NCBI RefSeq assembly: GCF_000973625.1
Contig: NZ_CP007501.1
Location: forward strand, 1 to 64,000
From: Polynucleobacter duraquae
GTDB lineage: Bacteria; Pseudomonadota; Gammaproteobacteria; Burkholderiales; Burkholderiaceae
Reading direction: 5' to 3'
Length of the DNA stretch: 64,000 nucleotides
Part shown: piece by piece, positions 10,974 through 23,846 of the stretch
Position numbering within the stretch: the first letter of the stretch is position 1
Layout of the letters: every line of letters begins with the position of its first letter
The notes under the pieces: generated by a model
Databases searched by the model: none
The model's input: only the letters and a program-made list of their open reading frames with translations
What the model was told of the DNA's origin: nothing
Position numbers and translations under genes: made by a program

Positions 10974-12899
10974 ATGCGTTATTCAAAGAACTTCGATGTC
11001 ATTGTGGTTGGCGGCGGTCATGCTGGTACAGAGGCTGCCCTTGCGTCTGCACGCATGGGATGCGACACCCTACTCGTAACTCATAGCATTGAGAGTTTGG
11101 GCGCCATGAGCTGCAACCCATCAATCGGTGGAATTGGTAAAGGCCATTTAGTCAAAGAGATTGATGCAATGGGTGGTGCTATGGCAGCAGCTACCGATGA
11201 GGCTGGCATTCAGTTTCGGATATTGAACTCAAGCAAAGGCCCTGCTGTTCGTGCAACCCGTGCACAGGGTGATCGGGTCCTATATAAAGCGGCGATTCGT
11301 CGCCGTCTCGAGAACCAAGAAAACCTGACCCTTTTCCAGGCCGCTATAGATGATCTCCTGGTCCAGGGTGATGAGATTCAAGGTGTAGTTACGCAAATGG
11401 GGCTGAAGTTTATGGCCAAGAAAGTGGTGCTAACTGCCGGTACATTCTTGGATGGTAAAATCCACGTAGGCTTAAATAACTATGCTGGTGGGCGAGCCGG
11501 CGATCCAGCGGCGACATCCTTGTCTTCTAAGCTGAAAGAATTGAAGCTCCCTCAGGGCCGCTTAAAAACCGGTACCCCACCGAGGATTGATGGACGCACT
11601 ATTAATTTCTCGGTAATGTTGGAGCAGCCCGGAGATTTGGATCCAGTCCCCGTTTTCTCATATTTAGGTCGACCTGAGCAGCACCCTAAGCAGGTCCCCT
11701 GTTGGATTTCTCATACAAATGAACAAACGCACGACATTATTCGGGGTGGTTTAGATCGTTCCCCCATGTATACGGGTGTTATTGAGGGGGTTGGCCCACG
11801 CTATTGCCCTTCTATTGAGGATAAGATCCATCGTTTTGCTTCCAGAAATAGCCACCAAATCTTTTTAGAGCCTGAGGGCCTAACAACAAATGAGTTTTAT
11901 CCTAATGGCATTTCTACTAGTCTGCCGTTTGATGTTCAGTGGGATTTGGTGCGCAGCATTCGTGGTTTAGAGTCCGCAGTAATTGTGCGCCCTGGATATG
12001 CCATTGAATACGACTTCTTTGACCCACGCCATTTACGCCACAGTCTAGAGACCAAAGCAATTGCAGGCCTATACTTTGCCGGCCAGATTAATGGCACAAC
12101 AGGCTATGAGGAGGCTGCTGCCCAAGGCATGCTTGCGGGTATCAATGCCGGTCTAGCGGCACAGGGTAAAGAACCTTGGTTGCCCAAACGTAGCGAGTCT
12201 TATATTGGTGTTTTGGTAGATGACCTCATTACCTTAGGCGTCCAAGAGCCGTACCGCATGTTTACTAGCCGAGCGGAATATCGTCTGAGTTTGCGCGAGG
12301 ATAATGCGGATCTCCGACTTACTACTATTGGTCGTGAACTAGGTTTAGTGGATGATTACCGCTGGAATACGTTTTGCAGGAAACAAGAAGCTGTTTCACG
12401 TGAAACATCTCGTTTGCGGGAAATTTGGATTGGTCCAAAACATGGATCAGCAAATGCTGTTTCTGAACTTTTAGGCCAAGATTTGTCGCACGAGTGTAGC
12501 TTGGCCGACCTTTTAAGGCGCCCAGGCATTACATATGAGGCAGTTATGGGTTTGGCCGAGGGCCTTTGGTCGCCAGGGACCCTGGATGACGATTTAGGTC
12601 TGGCACAGCAAATCAGCGACCAGGTTGAAATTTCCATTAAATATCAGGGTTATATCGAGAGACAGGCTGTGGAGATTGCTCGGCAAGAGCATAACGAGAC
12701 TTTTCCGCTGCCTGAGGCTTTGGATTACACCCAAGTGCTTGGCTTATCCAAAGAAGTGCAGCAAAAACTCAATCTGCATAAGCCAGGCACCTTGGGTCAG
12801 GCCGGCAGAATATCTGGCGTCACACCTGCAGCCCTCTCTTTATTGTTAGTACACCTTAAAAAGGGCTTAGGCCGCATCCAAGAAGAAGCCCATGAGTAA
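10974..12899 (+). CDS. mnmG: tRNA uridine-5-carboxymethylaminomethyl synthesis enzyme MnmG (GidA)
   Basis: This FAD-dependent enzyme acts with MnmE to modify the wobble uridine of several tRNAs. The 641-residue product shows the N-terminal FAD-binding motif [19 protein letters not shown], the conserved [20 protein letters not shown] segment, and later [17 protein letters not shown]. Length is normal. The ATG follows GAGG by 6 bases. The gene overlaps rsmG by 8 bp and starts the mnmG-rsmG-parA-parB cluster typical of origin regions. A perfect parS site lies inside the coding sequence at 12392-12407. Confidence 0.97.
   Translation: MRYSKNFDVIVVGGGHAGTEAALASARMGCDTLLVTHSIESLGAMSCNPSIGGIGKGHLVKEIDAMGGAMAAATDEAGIQFRILNSSKGPAVRATRAQGDRVLYKAAIRRRLENQENLTLFQAAIDDLLVQGDEIQGVVTQMGLKFMAKKVVLTAGTFLDGKIHVGLNNYAGGRAGDPAATSLSSKLKELKLPQGRLKTGTPPRIDGRTINFSVMLEQPGDLDPVPVFSYLGRPEQHPKQVPCWISHTNEQTHDIIRGGLDRSPMYTGVIEGVGPRYCPSIEDKIHRFASRNSHQIFLEPEGLTTNEFYPNGISTSLPFDVQWDLVRSIRGLESAVIVRPGYAIEYDFFDPRHLRHSLETKAIAGLYFAGQINGTTGYEEAAAQGMLAGINAGLAAQGKEPWLPKRSESYIGVLVDDLITLGVQEPYRMFTSRAEYRLSLREDNADLRLTTIGRELGLVDDYRWNTFCRKQEAVSRETSRLREIWIGPKHGSANAVSELLGQDLSHECSLADLLRRPGITYEAVMGLAEGLWSPGTLDDDLGLAQQISDQVEISIKYQGYIERQAVEIARQEHNETFPLPEALDYTQVLGLSKEVQQKLNLHKPGTLGQAGRISGVTPAALSLLLVHLKKGLGRIQEEAHE
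12392..12407. promoter_or_regulatory. parS: Perfect parS site inside the mnmG coding sequence
   Basis: TGTTTCACGTGAAACA is a perfect 16-bp palindrome identical to the general parS consensus. It is embedded in codons of mnmG (residues around Val-Ser-Arg-Glu-Thr) and lies about 1.2 kb before parA. It is the best ParB nucleation site in the window. Confidence 0.93.
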
Positions 12900-13554
12900 T
12901 GATTTGGTTTCTTTGGGGATTGAGAGTTTGGGCCTCAATCTCACCTCTACCAACATTGCTGATTTAGAGCTTTTCTTGCAAGAAATGGGTCGCTGGAACC
13001 AGGTGCATAATTTGACTGCTATTGAGGGTGAAAAGAACTCGGTTCGACTGCATCTTATTGATTCTATTACAGTTTTACCAGTAATGCGCCGATTTTTGGG
13101 TTTGCCAAACCCCAAAATTGCTGACCTTGGGTCGGGCGGTGGCTTGCCTGCAATCCCGATTGCTATTTTGCAGCCTGAGTGGCATTTGACTTTGATTGAG
13201 GCTATTCGTAAAAAGACGGCATTTTTGCAGCATGTGCGCGGAAAGTTAGGATTAAAGAACATCCAAGTCTTAAGCGAGCGCGTTGAAGTTGTTGCCAAAG
13301 CTCAGCCGGGTCAGTTTGATGCGGTCATTTCTAGGGCATTTACCAATCTCGCCTATTTTTTAGAGCTGTCCTTACCCTTGCTCAATCCAAATGGCCTCGT
13401 ATTTGCTATGAAGGCTAAGCGAGCGGATCAAGAGTTGCAGGATGTTTGTATGAATGATTGGCGCTTAGTGGCCGATGAGCCCCTAGAGATCCCAAATTTA
13501 GCGGTGGAGCGCCGACTTTTGGTCCTATCACCCGTGAGAAAATTACCCCTTTAA
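12892..13554 (+). CDS. rsmG: 16S rRNA (guanine-527-N7) methyltransferase RsmG (GidB)
   Basis: RsmG methylates G527 in the 530 loop of 16S rRNA using S-adenosylmethionine; its loss is known to give low-level streptomycin resistance. The 220-residue protein contains the SAM-binding motif [17 protein letters not shown] (about 77-93) and the family pattern [11 protein letters not shown] near the N terminus. It overlaps the end of mnmG by 8 bp and precedes parA by 24 bp, the classic gid-par arrangement. Confidence 0.95.
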   Translation: MSNDLVSLGIESLGLNLTSTNIADLELFLQEMGRWNQVHNLTAIEGEKNSVRLHLIDSITVLPVMRRFLGLPNPKIADLGSGGGLPAIPIAILQPEWHLTLIEAIRKKTAFLQHVRGKLGLKNIQVLSERVEVVAKAQPGQFDAVISRAFTNLAYFLELSLPLLNPNGLVFAMKAKRADQELQDVCMNDWRLVADEPLEIPNLAVERRLLVLSPVRKLPL

Positions 13555-13578
13555 AGTGCGACAATTCTAAGAAAAATT

Positions 13579-14349
13579 ATGGCCAAAATATTTTGCATTG
13601 CGAACCAAAAAGGCGGAGTGGGAAAAACCACTACCGCCGTTAATTTGGCTGCTGGTTTAGTTGGACATCAGCAACGTGTTTTATTAGTGGATTTAGATCC
13701 ACAAGGCAACGCGACGATGGGCTCAGGAGTTGAAAAAGCAGACCTCAATAGCACCGTGTATCAAGTGTTAATTGGCCTCTCGACAGTAAAGGAAACTGCG
13801 GTACGTTGCGAGAGCTCGGGGTACGATGTGTTGCCGGCAAATCGTGATTTGGCCGGTGCAGAAATTGAGTTGGTAGATTTAGATTCGCGCGAACAAAGAT
13901 TGAAAGATGCGCTTGCTCTTGTAGCGAATGACTATGACTTTATTTTGATTGACTGCCCCCCTGCACTATCTTTGTTAACGCTCAATGGATTGTGTGCAGC
14001 AAATGGTGTGATCGTACCGATGCAGTGTGAATATTTTGCATTGGAAGGCTTGTCAGATCTAGTAAATACAATCAAGCAAGTTCATGCAAACTTAAATCCT
14101 GATTTGGTGATCATCGGCTTATTGCGTGTGATGTTTGATCCCCGCATGACTTTGCAACAACAGGTTTCCGACCAACTGCTTGAGCACTTTGGCGATAAAG
14201 TATTTAAGAGCATTATTCCCCGCAACGTCCGCCTAGCCGAAGCTCCATCCTACGGGCTTCCTGGGGTGGCGTTTGATAGATCATCGCGTGGCTCAAAAGC
14301 TTATTTAGAGTTTGGCGCCGAGATGATTGAGCGCATTAAGCAAATGTAA
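13579..14349 (+). CDS. parA: Chromosome partitioning ATPase ParA
   Basis: The 256-residue protein is a deviant Walker-type ATPase with KGGVGKTTTAVN at residues 11-22, including the extra signature lysine K11. It has LLVDLDPQGNATMGSG as the A-prime motif and FILIDCPPALSLLTLNGL as Walker B. ParA forms a nucleoid-bound gradient that moves ParB-parS complexes. The absence of an N-terminal DNA-binding domain marks the chromosomal (type Ib-like) form. parB follows after 23 bp. Confidence 0.97.
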   Translation: MAKIFCIANQKGGVGKTTTAVNLAAGLVGHQQRVLLVDLDPQGNATMGSGVEKADLNSTVYQVLIGLSTVKETAVRCESSGYDVLPANRDLAGAEIELVDLDSREQRLKDALALVANDYDFILIDCPPALSLLTLNGLCAANGVIVPMQCEYFALEGLSDLVNTIKQVHANLNPDLVIIGLLRVMFDPRMTLQQQVSDQLLEHFGDKVFKSIIPRNVRLAEAPSYGLPGVAFDRSSRGSKAYLEFGAEMIERIKQM

Positions 14350-14372
14350 ATCCTAGGAACAATAAAAATATC

Positions 14373-15263
14373 ATGGTTGCAATTAAGAAAAAAGGTTTGG
14401 GTCGTGGCTTAGAGGCACTCCTCGGCGATAAAGCACAAAAAGAAACCACGGGTGAAATTAATCGTTTGCCATTAAGCGCATTACAGGCAGGTAAATATCA
14501 ACCGCGTCAAAAAATGGAAGCGGGTGCATTACAAGAGTTGGCTGAAAGCATTCGCGAGCAAGGCGTGATGCAACCCCTGTTAGTTCGCTTAGTTGCACCC
14601 GGAAAATACGAAATTATTGCCGGCGAGCGCCGCTTTCGTGCGGCAACTTTGGCTGGTCTACAGGAGGTGCCTGTATTAGTTTCTGGCGCCAATGACCAAG
14701 CTGCTGCTGCAATGGCTTTAGTTGAGAATATGCAGCGTGAAGATCTGAATCCGCTAGAGGAGTCTCAGGGCCTGGCTAGGCTGATTGAAGAGTTTGGTTT
14801 TACGCATGAGCAAGCGGCAAAAGCGGTAGGCAAGTCACGTAGTGCCGTTACTAATTTATTACGTTTAAATCAGCTGGCAAAACCAGTACAAGCCATGCTC
14901 TTGGCAGGCGATATTGATATGGGCCATGCCCGCGCCCTATTGCCTTTGCCTGGAGCAAGCCAAGTCGCTTTGGCACAAAAAATTGCGGCTCAAGGTCTTT
15001 CGGTGCGAGAGGCTGAGAGAATGGCTGCTGCCCTAGCGCTCGCCGGCGGTCAAATTGGGGACAAAAAAGCCAAAACCACGGTGGCAGGGCTTGCACCAAG
15101 TCGCGATCCTGACATGCGCCGCTTGACACAAGAAATCGCAGATTTGATAGGTTTAAGTGCGGAATTTAAGTTCAAGGGCAAGGGCGGTGAGTTAAAAATA
15201 CGTTTTAGCCAATTTGATGAGCTAGATTCCCTGTTAAAAAAGTTGGGTATTCGGGCAGATTAA
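14373..15263 (+). CDS. parB: Chromosome partitioning protein ParB
   Basis: ParB binds parS, spreads as a CTP-dependent clamp and stimulates ParA. The 296-residue product has the N-terminal KKGLGRGLEALLG motif that contacts ParA, the CTP-binding box GERRFRAA (about 89-96), the ENMQREDLNPLEE segment, and a helix-turn-helix around THEQAAKAVGKSRSAVTNLL. A C-terminal dimerisation region follows. It lies directly after parA. The two parS sites in the window are expected targets. Confidence 0.97.
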   Translation: MVAIKKKGLGRGLEALLGDKAQKETTGEINRLPLSALQAGKYQPRQKMEAGALQELAESIREQGVMQPLLVRLVAPGKYEIIAGERRFRAATLAGLQEVPVLVSGANDQAAAAMALVENMQREDLNPLEESQGLARLIEEFGFTHEQAAKAVGKSRSAVTNLLRLNQLAKPVQAMLLAGDIDMGHARALLPLPGASQVALAQKIAAQGLSVREAERMAAALALAGGQIGDKKAKTTVAGLAPSRDPDMRRLTQEIADLIGLSAEFKFKGKGGELKIRFSQFDELDSLLKKLGIRAD

Positions 15264-15287
15264 GAGGGTCCTAATCTGCTTCGAGAA

Positions 15288-15785
15288 ATGAATTTTATGA
15301 ATAAAGAACTGCCAATTTCCAAGCATCCGTGGGATGAAATCGACGATGACTCCTATAAAGCCCTGAGTAAAGAGGAAATGGAGTTATTGCGTAAGGCAAA
15401 GCCGCACAATTTTAAGTTGATCAATTCATGGTGGATCGTCTTAAGTCAGGTGGCACTAACATTAATTATTGCTTCTGCCTGCTTTGTTTTTTCTAAGCAG
15501 GCTGACAAAAGCGTTTATACTTATTCGGCTTTAGTAGGCGGTTTGATTGGGTTTTTACCCTCAGCATTATTTTTGGTGCGCTTAGAGGCGGCAAAAAAGA
15601 ATGTAAAATCAGGCCCTGGCGGATATTTAGCAGCAGTGGTTTCTGGTGAATTTATAAAAATTCTAGTAACCTCACTCCTGTTTATTGGCTTTGCCTTAAA
15701 GCAACCTGATTTGAAATGGATTCCATTGCTTGTTACTTATTTGGCTACGCTCAAGTGTTATTTGCTAGTGTGGTTTTGGAAGTAA
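15288..15785 (+). CDS. atpI: ATP synthase subunit I-like membrane protein (AtpI)
   Basis: The 165-residue protein has a charged N-terminal region and about four hydrophobic segments (roughly 47-68, 78-98, 115-136 and 143-162). Its position directly before atpB and its size and topology fit AtpI, a non-essential assembly factor for the c-ring and Mg2+ supply. The sequence itself is poorly conserved, so the call rests on context. Two in-frame ATG codons 3 codons apart (15288 and 15297) are both possible starts. Confidence 0.75.
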   Translation: MNFMNKELPISKHPWDEIDDDSYKALSKEEMELLRKAKPHNFKLINSWWIVLSQVALTLIIASACFVFSKQADKSVYTYSALVGGLIGFLPSALFLVRLEAAKKNVKSGPGGYLAAVVSGEFIKILVTSLLFIGFALKQPDLKWIPLLVTYLATLKCYLLVWFWK

Positions 15786-15801
15786 CAGGTGGTTAACATA
15801 G

Positions 15802-16710
<909 letters not shown>

Positions 16711-16724
16711 TTTTTTATTTTTAA

Positions 16725-17018
<294 letters not shown>

Positions 17019-17081
17019 TTGTTTTGGCGTGGATGACCATCGGGTCATCCCACTGTTCTCAACAATACTGAAAGGAATATC

Positions 17082-17552
17082 GTGAATCTGAACGCGACCC
17101 TATTCGCGCAAATGATCGTTTTCTTCGTCTTATGGTGGGTTGTTGCACGCTTCGTGTGGCCGCCACTAGTTAAGGCGCTAGATGAGCGTTCAAGCAAAAT
17201 TGCTGATGGCTTGGCGTCTGCCGAGCGCGGTAAAGAAGCGCTCGCATTGGCAAGCAATGAAGCCGAGCAAGAATTAATTAAAGCACGCCAAGAGGGTGTG
17301 CAGCGTGTTGCAGAGGCAGAAAAACGTGCTCAAATATCTGCAGAAGAAATTCGCGCAAACGCACAAGCTGAGGCTGCTCGCATCATCACCCAAGCCAAGC
17401 AAGATGCCGATCAACAAGTAGCACGCGCTCGCGAAATATTGCGTGCTGAAGTAGCTATGTTGGCTGTCAAAGGCGCAGAGCAAATTTTGCGTCGTGAAGT
17501 AGATGCAAAAGCCCACGGTACATTGCTCGATCAACTAAAGGCAGAACTTTGA
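17082..17552 (+). CDS. atpF: F1Fo ATP synthase subunit b
   Basis: This is the peripheral stalk subunit, 156 residues, with one N-terminal membrane helix ([20 protein letters not shown]) followed by a long charged coiled coil rich in Ala, Glu, Lys and Arg. The start is a GTG preceded by AAGGA at about 17071-17075. It lies between atpE and atpH; the next gene begins 1 bp after its stop codon. Confidence 0.95.
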   Translation: MNLNATLFAQMIVFFVLWWVVARFVWPPLVKALDERSSKIADGLASAERGKEALALASNEAEQELIKARQEGVQRVAEAEKRAQISAEEIRANAQAEAARIITQAKQDADQQVARAREILRAEVAMLAVKGAEQILRREVDAKAHGTLLDQLKAEL

Positions 17553-17553
17553 T

Positions 17554-18090
17554 ATGGCTGAATTAGCCACTATTGCGCGGCCTTATGCTGAGGCGCTTTT
17601 TCAAAGCACTAAGGCAGCTGAGCTTGCTACATGTTTAGAGCAGTTAAATGAATTGGCTCAGATAGCTGCCTTACCAGAAGTTGCCGCTTTATCAAATAAT
17701 CCAAAAGTATCTGCGGATGATCTAAGCAAGCTACTTTCTGGCATGGTGAAGACAAAGCTTGACGGCAAAATCGCAAGCTTTTTAAGTCTTGTAAATCAAA
17801 ACCACCGCTTATCAGCTATCCCTGAAATTGCTAAACAATTTGAGGCGATGAAGAATAAGAGCGAGGGCGCAGCAGAAGTAATGATTACTAGCGCATTCCC
17901 ATTAGAGGGTTCTGCGTTAAATGATTTGTTGTCAAGTTTGAAGAAACGCTTTGGGGGCAAAGAATTGCGCCCAACTATCCAAGTAGATCCAGAATTGATT
18001 GGCGGAGTTCGCATTCAAGTTGGAGATGAGGTAATGGATAGTTCAGTTAAGGCACAGCTAGCTCAAATGCAAGCAAGTCTTGGCGCATAA
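17554..18090 (+). CDS. atpH: F1Fo ATP synthase subunit delta
   Basis: Subunit delta (178 residues) connects the peripheral stalk to the top of F1. It begins MAELATIARPYAEALF, the family's N-terminal pattern, and the C terminus has PELIGGVRIQVGDEVMDSSV, also conserved. It starts 1 bp after atpF, suggesting translational coupling, and is followed by atpA. Confidence 0.95.
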   Translation: MAELATIARPYAEALFQSTKAAELATCLEQLNELAQIAALPEVAALSNNPKVSADDLSKLLSGMVKTKLDGKIASFLSLVNQNHRLSAIPEIAKQFEAMKNKSEGAAEVMITSAFPLEGSALNDLLSSLKKRFGGKELRPTIQVDPELIGGVRIQVGDEVMDSSVKAQLAQMQASLGA

Positions 18091-18135
18091 GTTATCCCTA
18101 TTAAGAACATACGAAATAAGACCCAGGAGTAAGTA

Positions 18136-19677
18136 ATGCAACTCAACCCTTCCGAGATCAGTGAGCTGATCAAAAGCCGAATCAGCGAAATGGGTGTTGA
18201 TTCCCAACTTCGCAACGAAGGTACTGTAATTTCAGTGACCGACGGTATTTGCCGTGTACATGGCTTGTCTGGTGTTATGCAGGGCGAAATGTTGGAATTC
18301 CCTAACAACACAATCGGCCTTGCCTTGAACCTTGAGCGTGATTCAGTTGGCGCTGTGGTGTTGGGTGAGTACATCCATATTAAAGAAGGCGACCCAGTTA
18401 AATGTACGGGCCGTATTTTAGAAGTTCCAGTTGGACCAGAGTTGCTCGGCCGCGTTGTAAACGCACTCGGTCAACCAATTGATGGTAAGGGCCCAATCAA
18501 TACCAAGTTGACTGACTTTATTGAAAAAGTTGCTCCGGGCGTTATCGCACGGCAGTCCGTTAGCCAGCCAGTACAAACTGGGTTGAAGGCGATTGATGCG
18601 ATGGTTCCAATCGGCCGCGGTCAGCGCGAGCTGATCATTGGTGACCGCCAAACAGGTAAAACAGCAGTTGCGGTTGACGCGATCATTAACCAAAAAGGTA
18701 AAGGTGTTTATTGCGTTTACGTAGCGATTGGTCAAAAAGCTTCCACGATTGCTAACGTTGTTCGCAAGCTCACAGAGCTAGGTGCAATGGAATACACGGT
18801 GGTAGTTGCTGCGAGTGCTTCTGAGTCTGCAGCAATGCAGTACCTTTCAGCATATGCTGGTTGCACAATGGGTGAATACTTCCGTGATCGTGGCGAAGAC
18901 GCATTGATTGTTTATGACGATTTAACAAAACAAGCTGTTGCATACCGTCAGATTTCTTTGCTTTTGCGTCGCCCACCAGGCCGCGAAGCTTATCCTGGCG
19001 ATGTTTTCTATCTTCACTCACGTTTGCTTGAGCGCGCTGCTCGTGTAAATGCTGAATATGTTGAGAAATTTACAAATGGTTCAGTAAAAGGTAAGACAGG
19101 TTCTTTGACTGCATTGCCAATTATTGAAACTCAAGCTGGCGACGTTTCTGCATTCGTTCCAACCAACGTGATTTCGATTACTGACGGCCAGATCTTCTTG
19201 GAAACTGACTTGTTTAACGCCGGTGTACGTCCTGCGATTAACGCCGGTATTTCTGTGTCACGTGTTGGTGGCGCAGCGCAAACTAAAGTGATTAAGAAAT
19301 TGTCTGGCGGTATTCGTACCGACTTAGCGCAGTATCGTGAATTGGCAGCGTTTGCCCAATTTGCTTCTGATCTTGACGAAGCAACTCGTAAGCAGTTAGA
19401 GCGCGGTCGTCGTGTTACCGAATTGTGTAAGCAGGCTCAGTACAAGCCTTTGCAGGTTTGGGAAATGGCAGCTTCACTCTACGCTGTTAATAACGGCTTC
19501 TTTGATGACCTTGAAGTGAAGAACGTATTGCCATTCGAAAAAGGCTTGCAAGATCATTTGAAATCTAAATACGCTGATTTGGTTGGTCGTATTGAAGAGA
19601 CTAAAGAAATGAGCAAGGATGACGAGGCCGCCTTACGTGCCGCAATTGAGGATTACAAGCGTTCAGCCTCTTTCTAA
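18136..19677 (+). CDS. atpA: F1Fo ATP synthase subunit alpha
   Basis: This 513-residue subunit carries the non-catalytic nucleotide sites. It contains the P-loop GDRQTGKTA (about 169-177) and the alpha-specific segment [17 protein letters not shown] (about 363-379), which includes the arginine finger. CCAGGAG lies just before the ATG. Full length and standard for the family; it lies in the normal atpHAGDC order. Confidence 0.98.
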   Translation: MQLNPSEISELIKSRISEMGVDSQLRNEGTVISVTDGICRVHGLSGVMQGEMLEFPNNTIGLALNLERDSVGAVVLGEYIHIKEGDPVKCTGRILEVPVGPELLGRVVNALGQPIDGKGPINTKLTDFIEKVAPGVIARQSVSQPVQTGLKAIDAMVPIGRGQRELIIGDRQTGKTAVAVDAIINQKGKGVYCVYVAIGQKASTIANVVRKLTELGAMEYTVVVAASASESAAMQYLSAYAGCTMGEYFRDRGEDALIVYDDLTKQAVAYRQISLLLRRPPGREAYPGDVFYLHSRLLERAARVNAEYVEKFTNGSVKGKTGSLTALPIIETQAGDVSAFVPTNVISITDGQIFLETDLFNAGVRPAINAGISVSRVGGAAQTKVIKKLSGGIRTDLAQYRELAAFAQFASDLDEATRKQLERGRRVTELCKQAQYKPLQVWEMAASLYAVNNGFFDDLEVKNVLPFEKGLQDHLKSKYADLVGRIEETKEMSKDDEAALRAAIEDYKRSASF

Positions 19678-19694
19678 GAGAGCCCGCATAAATC

Positions 19695-20564
19695 ATGGCA
19701 AGCACAAAAGAAATACGATCTAAGATCAAGAGCGTACAAAATACGCGCAAGATCACGAAGGCAATGGAAATGGTCGCAGCATCCAAGATGCGCCGCGCCC
19801 AAGAGCGGATGCGTAATGCGCGCCCATATGCTGAAAAAATTCGTGAAATTGTAGCCAATCTTTCCAAAGCAAATCCTGAGTTCCGCCCTGCTTACATGGC
19901 GATTCGTGAAGTGAAGAAAATTGGCACGATCTTGGTTACAACGGACAAAGGTTTGTGCGGTGGTTTAAATACCAACGTATTGCGTCTGATTGCAAACCAA
20001 GTGCGCAATATGGAGGGCAGCAATATTGGCATTGAATACACTGCCATTGGTTCAAAAGGCCTCCAGTTTTTAAATCGCTCTAAGGCAAAACTCATTTCTC
20101 AAACAATTCAGATTGGCGATACGCCACACATGGATGTTTTGATTGGCGCAATTACTGCCCAGTTGGAAGCGTTTGAGCGCGGCGAAATTGATGCTGTTTA
20201 TTTGGCATATACCCGCTTTGTCAATGCAATGAAGCAAGAGCCTATTTTAGAAAAACTCTTACCTTTGGAATCGGCAGCATTAACTCCAGAAGAAAAGACG
20301 GGCAACTCTTGGGATTACATTTACGAGCCAGATGCTGAGTCTGTCTTAAATGGCCTACTAAAGCGCTACGTAGAAGCAATGATTTATCAAGCTGTTGCTG
20401 AAAACATGGCTTCAGAACAATCTGCACGGATGGTCTCAATGAAGGCTGCCTCAGATAATGCGAAGAATGTAATTGGCGAATTGCAATTGGAATACAACAA
20501 AACACGACAAGCTGCCATTACTAAAGAGTTGTCAGAGATTGTTGGCGGAGCGGCTGCGGTTTAA
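19695..20564 (+). CDS. atpG: F1Fo ATP synthase subunit gamma
   Basis: The central rotor stalk, 289 residues, starts with [20 protein letters not shown] and KMRRAQERM, the coiled-coil helix that inserts in the alpha-beta hexamer. It ends with the matching C-terminal helix containing [18 protein letters not shown]. It lies between atpA (17 bp) and atpD (55 bp). Confidence 0.97.
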   Translation: MASTKEIRSKIKSVQNTRKITKAMEMVAASKMRRAQERMRNARPYAEKIREIVANLSKANPEFRPAYMAIREVKKIGTILVTTDKGLCGGLNTNVLRLIANQVRNMEGSNIGIEYTAIGSKGLQFLNRSKAKLISQTIQIGDTPHMDVLIGAITAQLEAFERGEIDAVYLAYTRFVNAMKQEPILEKLLPLESAALTPEEKTGNSWDYIYEPDAESVLNGLLKRYVEAMIYQAVAENMASEQSARMVSMKAASDNAKNVIGELQLEYNKTRQAAITKELSEIVGGAAAV

Positions 20565-20604
20565 GCGGTTAGCGTTTAGGAATACGAAAGAATTCAGGAA
20601 TTAA

Positions 20605-22020
<1,416 letters not shown>

Positions 22021-22041
22021 TCGAACTCATCTAGGGAAATT

Positions 22042-22458
22042 ATGTCAACCATACGCGTCGATGTAGTAAGTGCTGAGCAATCTATTTTTAGCGGAGAAGC
22101 CAAGTTTGTTGCGCTTCCTGGTGAGAATGGTGAGCTCGGTATTTTGCGTGGCCACACTCCTTTGATTACACGCATTCGTCCAGGTTCAGTTCGTATTGAA
22201 AAAGCTGATGGTGATGAAGAGTTTGTATTCGTTGCAGGTGGCTATTTAGAAGTGCAGCCAGACCATGTCACTGTATTGGCTGACACCGCCATTCGCGGAC
22301 ACGATCTTGATGAAGCCAAAGCTAACGAAGCTAAGAAACGCGCTGAAGAAGCTATGCAGAATCGTGGTACTGACTTTGATATGGCCTTAGCACAGTCAGA
22401 GTTTGCTATGGCAGCAGCACAATTAGCTGCAATTGCCCGTTTCCGTCGTAAAAAATAA
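22042..22458 (+). CDS. atpC: F1Fo ATP synthase subunit epsilon
   Basis: This 138-residue regulatory subunit of the rotor has an N-terminal beta-sandwich ([34 protein letters not shown]) and a C-terminal helical hairpin rich in Ala, Glu and Lys. It closes the atp operon; hemE follows after only 15 bp and may be partly co-transcribed. Confidence 0.96.
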   Translation: MSTIRVDVVSAEQSIFSGEAKFVALPGENGELGILRGHTPLITRIRPGSVRIEKADGDEEFVFVAGGYLEVQPDHVTVLADTAIRGHDLDEAKANEAKKRAEEAMQNRGTDFDMALAQSEFAMAAAQLAAIARFRRKK

Positions 22459-22473
22459 GAATCGGACATTTCC

Positions 22474-23586
22474 TTGTTGTTAAATGATCGATTTTTAAAA
22501 GCCTGCCTAGGCGAAGCGGTTGATCAAACGCCGCTATGGCTCATGCGCCAGGCTGGTCGGTATCTCCCGGAATACAATGCAACCCGAGCTAAGGCCGGTA
22601 GCTTTCTTGGCCTTGCTAAAAATCCAGCTTACGCTACAGAAGTAACCCTCCAACCTTTGGATCGCTACCCATTAGACGCAGCGATTTTGTTCTCTGATAT
22701 TTTGACCATTCCCGATGCTATGGGTTTAGGACTGAAATTTACTGCAGGTGAGGGGCCCAGTTTTGATCACCCACTTCGCACAGAGGAGGCGGTAAAAAAA
22801 TTACGCGTTGCTGATATGGATCAGCTTAAATATGTTTTTGATGCTGTATCAGAAATTCGCAAGGCATTGATTCAGGACGGTAAACAGCGCGTGCCGCTGA
22901 TTGGTTTTTCTGGAAGCCCATGGACACTAGCTTGCTACATGATTGACGGTTCAGGCTCAGATGATTTTCGTCATGCCAAGACTATGATGTTTAGTCGCCC
23001 TGATTTGCTTGAGCATATTCTTGAGATTAATGTCCAGTCAGTAGCCGCATATTTAATTGAGCAGGTAAAAGCTGGAGCACAAGCGCTCATGATATTTGAC
23101 ACCTGGGGAGGTTTACTTCCCGATGGTTGGTATCAGCGCATGTCCTTGGCTGCCATGCAAAAAGTGATCGAACTATTGCCGCGTGAACATGAGGGACGTA
23201 AGCTCCCAATCATTATGTTCACTAAAGGTGGCGGTATTTGGTTAAACGATATGGCGCAAATTGGAGCAGATGTTATTGCCATTGACTGGACGATGCCTTT
23301 AAGTCGTGCCCGTAAGCAGCTTGTAGATATTAACAAGCCGCTGGCTTTGCAAGGCAACCTAGATCCGCTAATTTTGTTTTCAGAACCGAAGCATATTGCA
23401 AGTGCTGCCGAGGGCCTTTTGGTGGACTTGGCTGGTGCTCCCACACTAAAGCCGGGCCTTCATCCGCTGGACGGACACATCTTCAATTTGGGTCACGGCA
23501 TTAACCAATTTACCCCACCTGAAAGCGTAACAGCCCTCTCCGATGCGGTAATCTCCAAGTCAAAAGCCTTACGAGCAAAGCGGTAA
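22474..23586 (+). CDS. hemE: Uroporphyrinogen decarboxylase
   Basis: HemE decarboxylates uroporphyrinogen III to coproporphyrinogen III in haem synthesis. The 370-residue protein has the signature [15 protein letters not shown] near residues 20-34 and the conserved [18 protein letters not shown]. No in-frame ATG fits the N terminus ([12 protein letters not shown]). The reading frame opens just after the atpC stop codon, so TTG at 22474 or 22477 (or, less likely, ATT at 22468) must be the start. The nearby GGAC is a weak ribosome binding site, and coupling with atpC is likely. Confidence 0.94.
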   Translation: MLLNDRFLKACLGEAVDQTPLWLMRQAGRYLPEYNATRAKAGSFLGLAKNPAYATEVTLQPLDRYPLDAAILFSDILTIPDAMGLGLKFTAGEGPSFDHPLRTEEAVKKLRVADMDQLKYVFDAVSEIRKALIQDGKQRVPLIGFSGSPWTLACYMIDGSGSDDFRHAKTMMFSRPDLLEHILEINVQSVAAYLIEQVKAGAQALMIFDTWGGLLPDGWYQRMSLAAMQKVIELLPREHEGRKLPIIMFTKGGGIWLNDMAQIGADVIAIDWTMPLSRARKQLVDINKPLALQGNLDPLILFSEPKHIASAAEGLLVDLAGAPTLKPGLHPLDGHIFNLGHGINQFTPPESVTALSDAVISKSKALRAKR

Positions 23587-23846
23587 ACGCAAGTAATTGC
23601 TAACTTTAGCCAATATTTCGGCAAAAGTTATGCACAGAAATGTGCTAAATCATAAATACAGAGAGATTCAAGAGAATTGTGAACTTTCACCTTTAGTAAT
23701 CATTCTAAAGTATTGATTTATATAATAAAAAAATAAAATGCTGATTTTCTGTGCAAGCTGTTGTTCCTATAAAATGACTAAATAGGAAGAAAAAAGTAAA
23801 TGATATCCACAGACTTATCCACAGGTTTAAACAGAAAAATTAGTTA
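23587..23846. promoter_or_regulatory. AT-rich hemE-priA spacer with DnaA boxes
   Basis: The 260-bp gap holds two perfect DnaA boxes (TTATGCACA at 23628-23636 and TTATCCACA at 23815-23823) and one with a single mismatch (ATATCCACA at 23803-23811). The stretch 23710-23755 is almost pure A and T. The region must hold the priA promoter, but no convincing -35/-10 pair was identified. It may be a DnaA-controlled promoter or an accessory origin-like element. Confidence 0.65.

Noticed and set aside
22474..22479. hemE TTG start taken as evidence of a frameshift or truncation
   Set aside because: The N-terminal sequence aligns with the recalled start of HemE relatives, and the frame opens directly after atpC, so a non-ATG start is the simplest reading.
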